Shown: positions 7,616 through 15,176, counted from the stretch's first letter. The stretch is DNA of 22,704 nt from CAADGU01 sp964581605 (GCA_964581605.1 CAZOPF010000090.1:1-22704), one strand, 5' to 3'. Program-made: numbers and translations. The notes: a model not told the origin generated them from the letters alone.

Positions 7616-9852
7616 ATGAGAACAACACAAAAACAGTTAATGCTCGCCCAATGGGGCATGGTGGCGCTGATTCTAGGGACAATGGTGGTTTACATGCCGC
7701 CGTTTATCCGCTCGTTTGTGGGGGATGATTACATTCAGTTTGATTATGTCAAGCGATTTATTGTGCAGCCAGCCACGATTCTCCAGGTGTTTAATCCCAA
7801 TGCCGTGCCCTGGTATTACCGCCCCACGCAAAATATCTGGTTCTGGCTGAATCAGCTGGTTTTGGGTTGGGAGCCGTTTGGGTATTACATTATTTTGCTC
7901 TGGTTTCATGCGCTGGCGGTGGCCTTGATTTATCGGGTGGGGCGGCAGTTCCGGCTGGGGGTGGCGGCGGCATTGCTTACGGCCGTGCTCTTTGCCATTC
8001 ACGGGCACTGGGTGGATGTGGTGACGTGGATTAGCAGTGTGGCGATTGTGATGGGGGCCATTTTTTCGCTGGCGGCCGTGAGCGGGATGATGGGGTATCT
8101 GGCACGGCCGTCCACCTCCCGCCTCGTTCTTGTCTTTTTCATTACGGTTTTGGCTCTGCTTACCCATGAGGAGACGGTGCTGCTGCCGCCGTTTTTGTTG
8201 TTGCTGTTGGTAATTGGGAGATTGGGAGATGGGGAGATTAGGAGATTGAAGAGAGTTCCCCAATCTCCCAATCTCTCAGCCTCTCAATCTCTCATTTCTC
8301 GCCAGGAATTAGTGACATTTGGCCTGCTATTTTTGCTCACGGCCGTGCTCATCGTCATCCAATTCACCCGCCCCAACCCCACCGTGCAAATTGGCGAGCG
8401 CACGCTGGCTGATTGGCTGGTTTATCTGCAATGGCCGGAGGTGGCCGAGTTTGTGCTGGTGACTGTTTACCGGTTTAGCTTTGTGCATGGGGTGTTGGGA
8501 TTATCTGGTTTTGCGGCTAATTTGTTTGTGGCGGCTGTGGGCTTTGGGCTGGTGGTGTGGCTGTGGCAGGGGAATTGGGTGGTGCGGTACTGGCTGTTGT
8601 GGGCGCTGGCGCATCTCTTTTTTATCTATTGGGCGTTGTGGTCGCAGTTGCCGAATTTGTATGCGGGGCGGCATATTTACCAGGCGGGTATGGGGCTGGC
8701 GCTGGCTGTTGGGGCGACGGTGGAGATGATTTGGAGAGCGGTGGGGCAGAGGGGAAGAGGAGCAGAGGGGCAGAGGGGAAAAGGAGCAGAGGGGCAGAGG
8801 GGAAAAGGAGCAGAGGGGCAGAGGGGAAGAGGAGCAGAGGGGCAGAGGGGAAGAGGAGCAGAGGGGCAGAGGGGAANNNNNNNNNNNNNNNNNNNNNNNN
8901 NNNNNNNNNNNNNNNNNNNNNNNNNNNNNNNNNNNNNNNNNNNNNNNNNNNNNNNNNNNNNNNNNNNNNNNNNNNNAGGGGAAGAGGAGCAGAGGGGCAG
9001 AGGGGAAGAGGAGCAGAGGGGCAGAGGGGAAAAGGAGCAGAGGGGCGGAGGGGAAAAGGAGCAACGAGAGGTTCTCCTCCGCTCCTCCGCTCCCCCGCTC
9101 CCCTGCTTCTCCGCTCCTTCGCTCCTCTGCTCCTTGTTTTGCTCACGGCCGTGACCATTCATAACATTGCCGAAATCCGGCCGTCACAGCGGGCCTGGCT
9201 GGCGAATGTGACGGAGGAAAAAGAGGCACGGGAGCAACTGGTTGAGTTGATACCAGAACTGACGCCGGATACGCATATTTTTTCGTTCCGTTTCCCCATT
9301 TCGCCGGACTTTACGCGCAGTGTGATGCAGGTGTGGTATGACGTGTGGCTGGAACGGCCGGGCGGCAGCCTGAAACATCTGGCCGCACACGGCCGTGCCG
9401 ACCCCACCTTCATCGTCCTGGATTATGAAAACGGGCAGGTCTATAACCTGATGCCGGAATTAGCCGATTTTGCCGAGACGATCTTTTTGTGGGTAGATCA
9501 GGTTGACGAAATGACGGTTGTGAACGGGGAGAACGGCCGTCGCCTGGCCGTTCCCATCATCCCCACACCAGACGAATGGACGGGGCACAACTATACGGTC
9601 AATGTGACCGGCGGACTGGAACTGCGGACGGCCGTACTCGCCCAACCCGATATGGTCTACCGGCTGCGGTTGGATGATGCAACCTTGTTTGAGCAACCAT
9701 CTTTGCCTGCGGGCAGTCCAGCAACCTGGGTAGATGTAGCGATACCGTTGGCCGAATATGAGGGTGAACGGGTGGAGATGTGGTTGGAGGCGACGGCCGT
9801 GAATGAAACCGAACAACTCGCTTATTGGGCTAATCCCCGGCTGGTGCGGTAG
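7616..9852 (+). CDS. GT-C-type membrane glycosyltransferase-like protein, single gene across an assembly gap
   Basis: Predicted polytopic membrane protein. The N-terminal part resembles dolichyl-phosphate-mannose-type GT-C transferases: a first helix, then an acidic GDDYIQF loop where these enzymes keep catalytic Asp residues, then a WYYRPTQNIWFWLN segment and a series of helices. The C-terminal ~220 residues after the last helix (LLLVLLTAVTIHNIAEI) look extracytoplasmic. Two repeat arrays are read in frame: octads at 8213-8294 and a 24-bp unit encoding GQRGRGAE at 8743-9068. The gap at 8877-8976 splits the frame. The array phase predicts a true gap of 17+24n bases, which is 2 modulo 3 and exactly what one continuous frame needs. 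The 3' end overlaps the converging trpA end by 23 bp. The sugar donor and acceptor are unknown. Confidence 0.7.
8213..8294. repeat. Octad-repeat hairpin inside the GT-C coding sequence
   Basis: The left arm (8213-8252) has five 8-bp units of the type ATTGGGAG/ATGGGGAG/ATTAGGAG. The right arm (8260-8291) has four units of the complementary type CCAATCTC/TCAATCTC, then TCAT. The arms can form a long stem with a loop of about 7 bases. The frame stays open, giving a hydrophilic loop (VIGRLGDGEIRRLK then RVPQSPNLSASQSLIS) between two membrane helices. Confidence 0.88.
8743..9136. repeat. Long purine/pyrimidine octad array with opposed arms inside the GT-C coding sequence
   Basis: From 8743 to about 9068 the plus strand is almost pure purine: a 24-bp unit made of three octads (GGGGCAGA, GGGGAAGA or GGGGAAAA, GGAGCAGA), broken by the gap. 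From 9072 to 9136 the strand switches to pyrimidine octads (GCTCCTCC, GCTCCCCC, GCTCCCCT, GCTTCTCC, GCTCCTTC, GCTCCTCT, GCTCCTTG), the reverse complement of the same pattern. The purine arm encodes repeated GQRGRGAE; the pyrimidine arm encodes LLRSPAPLLLRSFAPLLL, which merges into the next membrane helix. Confidence 0.92.
8877..8976. other. Assembly gap (100 N) inside a tandem array
   Basis: Placeholder run of 100 N. The left edge ends in GGGGCAGAGGGGAA and the right edge starts AGGGGAAGAGGAGC. In register, 17 bases plus any number of 24-bp units are missing. The gap is therefore very probably extra copies of the array, not unrelated sequence. Confidence 0.95.
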
Positions 9853-10657
9853 GCGTTAATGCCTCTTTAAGCGAGCGGACAAAGGTGGCAACGGCCGTTG
9901 CCTTATCCTCCGCCCCATCCGCTACATTGATCAACTTACTGCCCACAATCACGCCATCGGCCAGTTTACCAACTGCCTGCGCCTGTTCGGGTGTACCAAT
10001 GCCAAAACCGACCGCCAGAGGAATTTCCGTTTTTGCCCGAACACGGTTCACAAAGTCGCCCAGGTTCGCCTGCACCTGCTGGCGCGCCCCCGTCACCCCG
10101 GTCAGGCTGACCAGGTAGATGAAACCCTGTGCCCGTGCCGCCACCATCGCCACCCGTTCCGGGCTGCTGGTGGGGGCCAGAAAGTGAATCAGGCACAAAC
10201 CGGCATCAGCCGCTGCCTGTTCTAACTCCGCCGCTTCTTCTGGTGGCAGGTCGGGCACAATAAAACCATCCACACCAACGGCGGCCGCATCCTGCACATA
10301 CCGCGCCATGCCATACGCCAGAATCGGGTTGTAATAACCCATCAGCATGATGGGGATATGCACACCGCGCTGGCGCAGGTCACGCACCATTTCCAGGCAA
10401 ACGGCCGTGGTTGTGCCGTTTTCCAGGGCAATTTGGGTACTGCGCTGAATGGTGGGGCCGTCAGCCAGGGGGTCGCTGAACGGGACACCCAATTCCAACA
10501 AATCGCTGTACGGGGCAATGGCTTGCACAATAGCTAACGAGGTTTCCCGATCTGGGTAGCCGAGGGTGAAATAGGGCATCAGCGCCGCCGTTTGGGTGGT
10601 TAAGGCAGTTTGAAAAGCGGTGGTAATGTGGGTACGGCCGTGTTCGATTTTGTCCAT
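9830..10657 (-). CDS. trpA: Tryptophan synthase alpha chain
   Basis: TrpA cleaves indole-3-glycerol phosphate to indole and glyceraldehyde 3-phosphate, passing indole to the TrpB subunit. It is 275 residues from the chosen ATG, normal for the family. The catalytic pair is visible: Glu55 in LLELGVPFSDP and Asp66 in PLADGP (equivalent to Glu49 and Asp60 of E. coli). The phosphate-binding glycines are in VGFGIGTPEQA and GVIVGSKLI near the C-terminus. I chose 10657 over the longer in-frame start because AGGAG lies just upstream and the extra Glu/Arg-rich residues do not belong to the family. No trpB or other trp gene is in the window, so it is separated from its usual operon here. The promoter is at 10710-10739. 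The 3' end overlaps the converging GT-C gene by 23 bp. Confidence 0.96.
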   Translation of the reverse strand: MDKIEHGRTHITTAFQTALTTQTAALMPYFTLGYPDRETSLAIVQAIAPYSDLLELGVPFSDPLADGPTIQRSTQIALENGTTTAVCLEMVRDLRQRGVHIPIMLMGYYNPILAYGMARYVQDAAAVGVDGFIVPDLPPEEAAELEQAAADAGLCLIHFLAPTSSPERVAMVAARAQGFIYLVSLTGVTGARQQVQANLGDFVNRVRAKTEIPLAVGFGIGTPEQAQAVGKLADGVIVGSKLINVADGAEDKATAVATFVRSLKEALTPTAPAGD

Positions 10658-10709
10658 TTTCTCCTCTTCTTCTTCGCGTTCTTCGCGGCGCATCTCTTGA
10701 ATCCGCCTG

Positions 10710-10739
10710 ATTATAGTCGAGAATTCACCCGGATTGTAA
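10710..10739 (-). promoter_or_regulatory. Probable promoter of trpA
   Basis: On the minus strand TATAAT (10715-10710) is a perfect -10 hexamer. TTACAA (10739-10734) is a weak -35 at 18-bp spacing. Transcription would start near 10703, giving a roughly 46-base GA-rich leader that ends in GAGGAGAAA before the trpA ATG. No attenuator-like leader peptide with Trp codons was seen. Confidence 0.55.
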
Positions 10740-10819
10740 CGTGCGCCGGGCAGATGCGTATAGAGTGCCAACATTGAAAGACACCTGTGGGGCAAAACCC
10801 TACAGTTAAAGGAGACAAA

Positions 10820-11194
10820 ATGATTAGCTTTTTAGGCAATCTGGTATGGCTTATTTTTGGCGGGTTTATAGCGGCCGCCATGTACATTATCGGCGGGGCG
10901 CTGCTCTGCCTGACCATTATCGGCATCCCGTTTGGAATGCAGGCGATTCGCCTGGGGGTGGCCACTATTGCCCCGTTTGGTAAGGAGGTGGTTGCTCAAG
11001 ATAGAGGGGAGGGAGGCTGCTTATTCCTGGTGATGGATATTATCTGGGCGATCTTTTTTGGCTGGGAAATTGCCCTGGCGCACCTGACTAGCGCCCTGGT
11101 TTTAGCCATTACGATTATTGGTATTCCCTTTGCCTTACAACACGTGAAGTTGGCCCCGGTCGCCCTGCTGCCCTTCCATTTCCGGCTCGAATAA
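10820..11194 (+). CDS. yccF: YccF/DUF307 family inner-membrane protein
   Basis: Membrane protein of 124 residues with two copies of the YccF domain. Copy one is about 4-55 (LVWLIFGGF, then LTIIGIPFGMQAIRLG) and copy two about 75-120 (MDIIWAIFFGW, then ITIIGIPFALQHVKLA). Each copy has two hydrophobic helices joined by the conserved TIIGIPF motif. The family has no firmly assigned function. The ATG at 10820 has a strong AAAGGAG site at good spacing, so the longer in-frame start at 10787 is rejected. It faces away from trpA. Confidence 0.88.
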   Translation: MISFLGNLVWLIFGGFIAAAMYIIGGALLCLTIIGIPFGMQAIRLGVATIAPFGKEVVAQDRGEGGCLFLVMDIIWAIFFGWEIALAHLTSALVLAITIIGIPFALQHVKLAPVALLPFHFRLE

Positions 11195-11207
11195 TTGCCA
11201 TAGACAT

Positions 11208-11223
11208 TCCATTTTTCTTGAAA
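11208..11223. repeat. Small AT-rich inverted repeat upstream of the response regulator
   Basis: ATTTTTC and GAAAAAT form 7-bp arms around TT, just after the yccF stop. It lacks a following T-run and a GC stem, so a terminator role is doubtful; it could equally be a regulator site. Confidence 0.35.
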
Positions 11224-11246
11224 AATCGGATGCCAACGTACTCTGT

Positions 11247-11283
11247 TTGACTAAGAAGGCGTTCAGCGTTACAAACGAACCCT
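11247..11283 (+). promoter_or_regulatory. Promoter of the response regulator, giving a short or absent leader
   Basis: TTGACT (11247-11252) and TACAAA (11270-11275) are separated by exactly 17 bp. Only 8 bases lie between the -10 hexamer and the ATG at 11284, and there is no ribosome binding site. The mRNA would begin at or within a few bases of the start codon, as in leaderless transcripts. Confidence 0.55.
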
Positions 11284-12009
11284 ATGAGCATCAAAATTCT
11301 GGTAGTGGAAGACGATAAGACGTTGCTGGAAACGTTGGAGTATAACTTGCAGCGCCAGGGGTATGAGGTGATCACGACGGAAAACGGCCGTACTGCCCTC
11401 GCCCTGGCCCGCACCCAAAAACCAGCCATGCTGATTCTGGATGTCATGCTGCCGGGGTTGGATGGTTTTGAGGTGTGCCGCATTTTGCGCAAAGAATTTA
11501 GCACCCCCATCCTTATGCTCACGGCCAAATCAGAGGAAGTGGACAAAGTAGTGGGGCTGGAAATGGGCGCCGACGATTACCTGACCAAACCGTTCAGTAT
11601 GCGCGAATTGCTGGCGCGGGTAAAAGCGATGCTGCGGCGAGTGGAGTTGATTAGAGAAGAGCTCACTTTGGAATCGGCCGCAGCCATACCGGCCGTCAAC
11701 AGCATAGACGCGATGCTGGTTTTTGATGATCTGATTATTGACCAAAACCGGCGAGAAATTCGGTTAAAAGGTGATGTTGTGCCATTAAAGCCCAAAGAAT
11801 ATGAGTTGTTGCTCTTTCTGGCGCGGCATCAGGGTATTGCTCTATCGCGTGATCTTATCCTGGAGCGGGTGTGGGGCTGGACGTATGATGGTAATAGCCG
11901 CACGGTGGATGTGCATGTGCGCTGGCTGCGCGAAAAGATCGAAACGGACCCTGGTGATGCCCGGCGCATTGTCACTGTGCGTGGCATTGGCTACCGATTT
12001 GATGGCTAG
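11284..12009 (+). CDS. OmpR/PhoB-family response regulator (no kinase nearby)
   Basis: Two-domain transcription regulator of 241 residues. The receiver domain (1-120) has the acidic pair Glu9/Asp10 with Asp11, the phosphorylation site Asp53 (LILDVMLPGLDG), Thr80 and Lys102 (YLTKPF). The C-terminal winged helix (about 145-241) has the PLKPKEYELLLFLARH and SRTVDVHVRWLREKIE recognition region and ends VRGIGYRF. A linker of about 25 residues joins them. When phosphorylated by a sensor kinase it should bind direct repeats upstream of its targets. No histidine kinase lies in the window; the downstream gene is a small membrane protein. It has its own promoter at 11247-11275. Confidence 0.95.
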   Translation: MSIKILVVEDDKTLLETLEYNLQRQGYEVITTENGRTALALARTQKPAMLILDVMLPGLDGFEVCRILRKEFSTPILMLTAKSEEVDKVVGLEMGADDYLTKPFSMRELLARVKAMLRRVELIREELTLESAAAIPAVNSIDAMLVFDDLIIDQNRREIRLKGDVVPLKPKEYELLLFLARHQGIALSRDLILERVWGWTYDGNSRTVDVHVRWLREKIETDPGDARRIVTVRGIGYRFDG

Positions 12010-12093
12010 ACTCAGGGCCGCTTTATTTTCCGGGCAGGCGGCGGAGTTACACGGGTAAAGCCAGTCGGGCTGAAATGTTTGATCGAGAATGTT

Positions 12094-12729
12094 ATGAACG
12101 AGGAACGTCGCCAGATTTTACAGATGTTACAAGAAGGTACCATTACGGCCGACCAGGCCATGGAGCTGTTGCAGGCAATGGATGAAGATGGGGAGGGAGA
12201 GGAAACGGCCGTGCCCCTCACCACGGATGCCTATGCCGAACCCCTTTCTGGCGACATCCTCCCTGCCAACGATCCACCTGATCTTGACCGCTACCGCCAG
12301 TTCTGGAAAATCCCCTTTTTGATTGGTCTGGCATTTTTAGTGCTATTTGGTTTTTGGCTGCGGGGCATTTACCTTTCTTCCGAAGGCGCGATTACCTTTG
12401 GTTTCCTCTGCGTGTGGAGCTTTTTTATGCTCGCCTTTTTGGCAACGTTGCTGGCCTTGTTCAGCCGACGCGCTGCCTGGCTGCACGTGCGGGTGCAAGA
12501 AAAAGAGGGGCATCGTATTGCCATCAGCCTGCCACTGCCGCTTGGTCTGGTTGGCTGGGGCATTCAAGTGGCTTATGGCTTTGTGGACGAAAAAACACGC
12601 AGCCAACTGGACATGGCCTCTGCGTTTCTGACGGCCGCCAAAGAGGAACTCAACCACCCTGATGCCCGCCCCATGACCATTGACGTAGATGACAACGATG
12701 GCGACAGGGTGCAGGTGTATATCGGGTGA
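12094..12729 (+). CDS. SHOCT-like N-terminal domain membrane protein
   Basis: Protein of 211 residues. The first 35 residues (NEERRQILQMLQEGTITADQAMELLQAMDED) match the short SHOCT-like/YvlB-type N-terminal helix pair, found on bacterial regulators and membrane-stress proteins. An acidic linker follows (36-70). Two membrane helices lie at about 75-98 and 103-128. A C-terminal soluble part ends in the acidic DVDDNDGDRVQVYIG. I use the ATG at 12094, which starts at the domain; an in-frame TTG 15 bases upstream is less likely. It lies 84 bp after the response regulator on the same strand, so it may be cotranscribed or be its target. Function unknown. Confidence 0.6.
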   Translation: MNEERRQILQMLQEGTITADQAMELLQAMDEDGEGEETAVPLTTDAYAEPLSGDILPANDPPDLDRYRQFWKIPFLIGLAFLVLFGFWLRGIYLSSEGAITFGFLCVWSFFMLAFLATLLALFSRRAAWLHVRVQEKEGHRIAISLPLPLGLVGWGIQVAYGFVDEKTRSQLDMASAFLTAAKEELNHPDARPMTIDVDDNDGDRVQVYIG

Positions 12730-12741
12730 TCAGGTGGTTGA

Positions 12742-12829
12742 GTGATCGTGTGTTTTGGTGTTCACGTGTTCAGGTTTTCACAAAAACACCCAAACACCCA
12801 AACACAAAAACACAAAAACACCCAACCAC
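12742..12829. repeat. Octad-repeat hairpin after the SHOCT-like gene
   Basis: The left arm is five 8-bp units (GTGATCGT, GTGTTTTG, GTGTTCAC, GTGTTCAG, GTTTTCAC). The right arm is six complementary units (AAAAACAC, CCAAACAC twice, AAAAACAC twice, CCAACCAC). The arms abut without a real loop and pair imperfectly. It fills the space between the SHOCT-like gene and the degraded kinase gene. No T-tract follows. Confidence 0.85.
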
Positions 12830-12836
12830 AACCCCT

Positions 12837-13347
12837 ATGTCTATAAAAGCTGGTGATTCTGTTTGGCCCGCCGGCGGTGGGGAAGATGACGGTGGGGCGG
12901 GAACTGAGTGTGCTGACGGGCATGAAGTTGTTCCACAACCACATGACCATTGAACTGGTGCTGCCCTTTTTTGAATTTGGATCGCCGCCTTATCTGCGGT
13001 TGGTGCAAACGTTCCGGCGCATGATTGTGGAGGAGGCGGCCCAAAGCGACCTGCCAGGGCTAATTTTCACCTACGTCTGGGCGCTGAACCTGGACGGCGA
13101 CCGCCAGTTTTTACAGAGCATTGTGGATATTTTCAGACAGCAGGGTGCCGAAATCTATTTTGTGGAATTGCAGGCAACATTAGCCGAACGATTGGCGAGA
13201 AGCAGGACGGGGTTTCGTCTATCGCAGAAACCGAGCAAGCAAAATGTGGTCTGGTACGCACCTGTTGCCGGATACGGCCGCACGGCAGAGTGTGGCTCAT
13301 TTTGGTTGGTGATTTGCCAGGAAGCCATGGCTACCCGCCTGCCCTGA
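12837..13347 (+). pseudogene. Degraded P-loop nucleotide kinase-like gene (5' frameshift, 3' truncation)
   Basis: Remnant of a P-loop kinase-like protein. The Walker A GPPAVGKMTVG is intact, followed by the family pattern LFHNHMTIELVLPFFEFGSPPY, LPGLIFTYVWAL and FVELQATLAERLARSRT. Two lesions are visible. Near the start, ATG at 12837 reads MSIK in one frame, and one extra base then puts LVILFGPP in another; removing it restores the expected N-terminus. In the present frame the first usable start is a GTG at 12853. At about 13240-13250, after QKPSKQNV, the family sequence stops and unrelated residues run to a stop at 13347, followed by an acetyltransferase fragment. The frameshift could be a sequencing error; the 3' junction is harder to explain that way. 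Confidence 0.65.
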
Positions 13348-13360
13348 CGAATGTGCCGGA

Positions 13361-13570
13361 ACTGCATTTGTGGAAATCCTCTACTTTGGCCTGGCCCCGG
13401 ACTTTATCGGGCAGGGGTACGGCGGGCCGCTGCTCACCGAAGCCATCCGCCAGGCGTGGGCCTGGGATGCCGAGCGGGTGACGGTGCAAACCTGCACCCT
13501 CGACCACCCCGGCGCGTTAGCCAACTACCAGGCGCGCGGCTTTACGATTTATGACGAGGTGGAGAAATAG
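13361..13570 (+). pseudogene. C-terminal fragment of a GNAT acetyltransferase
   Basis: About 70 residues matching the end of a GNAT N-acetyltransferase: VEILYFGLAPDFIGQG is strand 4 plus the acetyl-CoA pyrophosphate loop (Q-G-x-G-G as GQGYGG), then LLTEAIRQAWAWDAERV, TCTLDHPGALANYQARGF and the final strand. The first half of the domain is absent; the frame is closed by a stop at 13310-13312. It is joined directly to the truncated kinase gene, so a deletion between two adjacent genes probably made the junction. A GTG at 13370 could start a short peptide, but it could not fold as an acetyltransferase. Confidence 0.7.
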
Positions 13571-13663
13571 GGGAGGATCACGTAATGCCAGGCAAGGGGC
13601 AAAACCGCCCCGGTCAGCCAATGCCTGACAGTGCCTCCCCTGGCATTATACGGCATAATACTG

Positions 13664-13717
13664 ATGTTTCCATTGACAATGGAAACATTGCCGCTTATCA
13701 TTCCATTATGAATGGAA
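13664..13717 (+). promoter_or_regulatory. Promoter with two TTCCATT-N3-AATGGAA operators, leaderless start
   Basis: TTGACA (13673-13678) and TATCAT (13696-13701) sit exactly 17 bp apart, a near-consensus sigma-70-type promoter. Two inverted repeats share the same core. Box 1 (13664-13688) has perfect 11-bp arms, ATGTTTCCATT and AATGGAAACAT, around GAC and covers the -35. Box 2 (13701-13717) has 7-bp arms around ATG and covers the expected start of transcription. The centres are 33 bp apart, about three turns. The +1 base expected from the -10 coincides with the A of the ATG at 13708. Confidence 0.75.
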
Positions 13718-15036
13718 GTAATTGGCAAAACAGATGGTCTCCAGAGCAGATCCGGGCGATTTTATTGGAGCAGTTTGCCACTTTCTGGCAGCGTGATCAG
13801 GGGATTGAACGGGAGCAGTTAACGGCCGTTACCCAGGCCATTCCCCTACCCCATGCCGTCATCATCTCCGGTTTGCGCCGTGTGGGCAAATCCACCCTGC
13901 TGGCCCAACTGGCCCATCGTCTGGGGGAAACAGCATTTTATTACCTCAACTTTGAAGACGAACGCTTTCTTGGCTTTCAGGCTGATGATTTCAATGATCT
14001 CTACCAGTCGCTTATCACTTTGTATGGTGAGCGCAGCAGCTTTGTCATTGACGAGATTCAAAATATCCCTGGATGGGAGCGGTTTGTGCGCCGTTTTATG
14101 GAGATGGGCCACAAATTTTACATCACCGGCTCGAATGCGGCCCTGCTTAGCCAGGAGTTGGGTAATCGTCTTACCGGCCGTTATATCCCCATTGAGCTAT
14201 TCCCTTTCTCCTTCACCGAATTCATGCGCTTTCGCGGCCATGCCCTGCCGGATTTGAGCCGATTGACCACAGTGACGATGGGCCATCTGCAACAGCATTT
14301 GCATGATTATCTACAACTGGGTGGCCTGCCCGAACCCTTGCTTTACCCCGATCTACCCCTACGGCGCATTCTCTATGATGATGTCCTGCATCGGGATATT
14401 GCCACCCGTTATCGGTTAGGAGATGTGCGGGCTTTCAGGGAGTTGGCTTTTACTTTGATGAGCCAGCCGGCCAGCTTAATCTCTTTCAACAAGCTCAAAC
14501 AGCAGCTACAGTTAGGCAGTGTCAGCACCGTCAAAAATTATATGGACTACCTGGAAAATAGCTGGCTGCTCTTTACCAGCAATGTCTACGACTACTCTGT
14601 TAAACGGCAGCAGATCGCGCCTAAGAAGGTATATGCCATAGATACAGGGCTGGCGCAAGCGGTCGGCTTCACCTTCTCGCCCAATACCGGCAAACTTTTG
14701 GAGAATCTCGTTTTTTTGGCTTTACGGCGGCAAACGAGAGAAATTTATTACGTCAAATCTCCAGCCGGTTATGAAATTGATTTTTACTTGCCGCAAAGTG
14801 GGCAATTGATTCAAGTGTGCCAGCATCTGGCTCACGCCGAGACGCGGGAGCGGGAGGTACGGGCTTTGGTGGATGGGCTACGGGGCTTTCAGCTTGGGCA
14901 AGGGTTGATCTTAACGGAGAGCACGGCCGTGCCTATTGAGGTTGATGGTGTACACATAGAGGTGCAGTCGCTGGCAACCTGGCTGATTGGCGGGCAAAAT
15001 CAATGGGTAGCTGCCCCTGATACCGGTCATAGGTGA
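13708..15036 (+). CDS. AAA_14/DUF4143 family ATPase
   Basis: ATPase of 442 residues. The N-terminal AAA_14 domain has Walker A GLRRVGKS (55-62), Walker B SFVIDEIQN (Asp115/Glu116), a sensor-like YITGSNAALLS segment, and the RYIPIELFPFSFTEF motif. The C-terminal DUF4143 domain (about 235-420) has a winged-helix-like section (SVSTVKNYMDYLENSWLL) and a nuclease-like strand pattern (EIYYVKSPAGYEIDFYLP). The family is very common in bacteria and archaea, and its cellular role is not established. I chose the ATG at 13708 because the promoter places transcription start there and the domain begins just after it; a longer frame from 13585 would run through the operators. A terminator follows at 15090-15119. 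Confidence 0.85.
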   Translation: MNGSNWQNRWSPEQIRAILLEQFATFWQRDQGIEREQLTAVTQAIPLPHAVIISGLRRVGKSTLLAQLAHRLGETAFYYLNFEDERFLGFQADDFNDLYQSLITLYGERSSFVIDEIQNIPGWERFVRRFMEMGHKFYITGSNAALLSQELGNRLTGRYIPIELFPFSFTEFMRFRGHALPDLSRLTTVTMGHLQQHLHDYLQLGGLPEPLLYPDLPLRRILYDDVLHRDIATRYRLGDVRAFRELAFTLMSQPASLISFNKLKQQLQLGSVSTVKNYMDYLENSWLLFTSNVYDYSVKRQQIAPKKVYAIDTGLAQAVGFTFSPNTGKLLENLVFLALRRQTREIYYVKSPAGYEIDFYLPQSGQLIQVCQHLAHAETREREVRALVDGLRGFQLGQGLILTESTAVPIEVDGVHIEVQSLATWLIGGQNQWVAAPDTGHR

Positions 15037-15077
15037 TCGGTGGTCGGTAATCGAGGCTCCGAGAATCGTGAATTGTG
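15025..15077. repeat. Heptad array (GGTGATC type) at the ATPase 3' end
   Basis: Units GGTCATA, GGTGATC, GGTGGTC and GGTAATC are followed by GAATCGT, GAATTGT and GATCTG-like heptads. The array runs into the ATPase coding sequence and supplies its TGA stop (15034-15036). The unit type and order (GGTGATC then CGTGATN) are the same as in the array inside recG (18263-18327). This locus is not clearly arranged as opposed arms. Confidence 0.65.
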
Positions 15078-15089
15078 ATCTGAAACAGA

Positions 15090-15119
15090 CGGCCGTGCGG
15101 GGGTATGGCCGCCTTTTTT
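15090..15119 (+). terminator. Probable intrinsic terminator of the ATPase gene
   Basis: CGGCCGTGC (15090-15098) can pair with GTATGGCCG (15103-15111), seven Watson-Crick and two G-U pairs around a G4 loop. CC and a run of six T (15114-15119) follow. The stem partly uses an ACGGCCGT word. Confidence 0.6.
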
Positions 15120-15125
15120 ATCCTT

Positions 15126-15176
15126 TAATCTCGCCATGGCACAGGATGGTTGAACTCGTGGGGGGCACGGCCGTTA
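15126..15176 (-). pseudogene. Detached second copy of the coaD 3' end
   Basis: These 51 bases repeat 15536-15586, the end of coaD, with 6 mismatches. On the minus strand they still read NGRAPHEFNHPVPWRD followed by a stop, against NGRAPHEFNRPVPLRD and a stop in coaD. Similarity ends abruptly on the coaD-internal side. The two copies are direct repeats flanking the Rpn-type remnant gene, so they mark a past duplication or insertion event. Confidence 0.8.

Noticed and set aside
8743..9068. CRISPR-like array
   Set aside because: Units of 24 bp follow each other directly without unique spacers, lie within a coding frame, and no cas genes are present.
8501..9162. Antisense Ser/Pro/Leu-rich proteins over the purine array
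   Set aside because: They are low-complexity shadows of the repeat, without start context or any domain.
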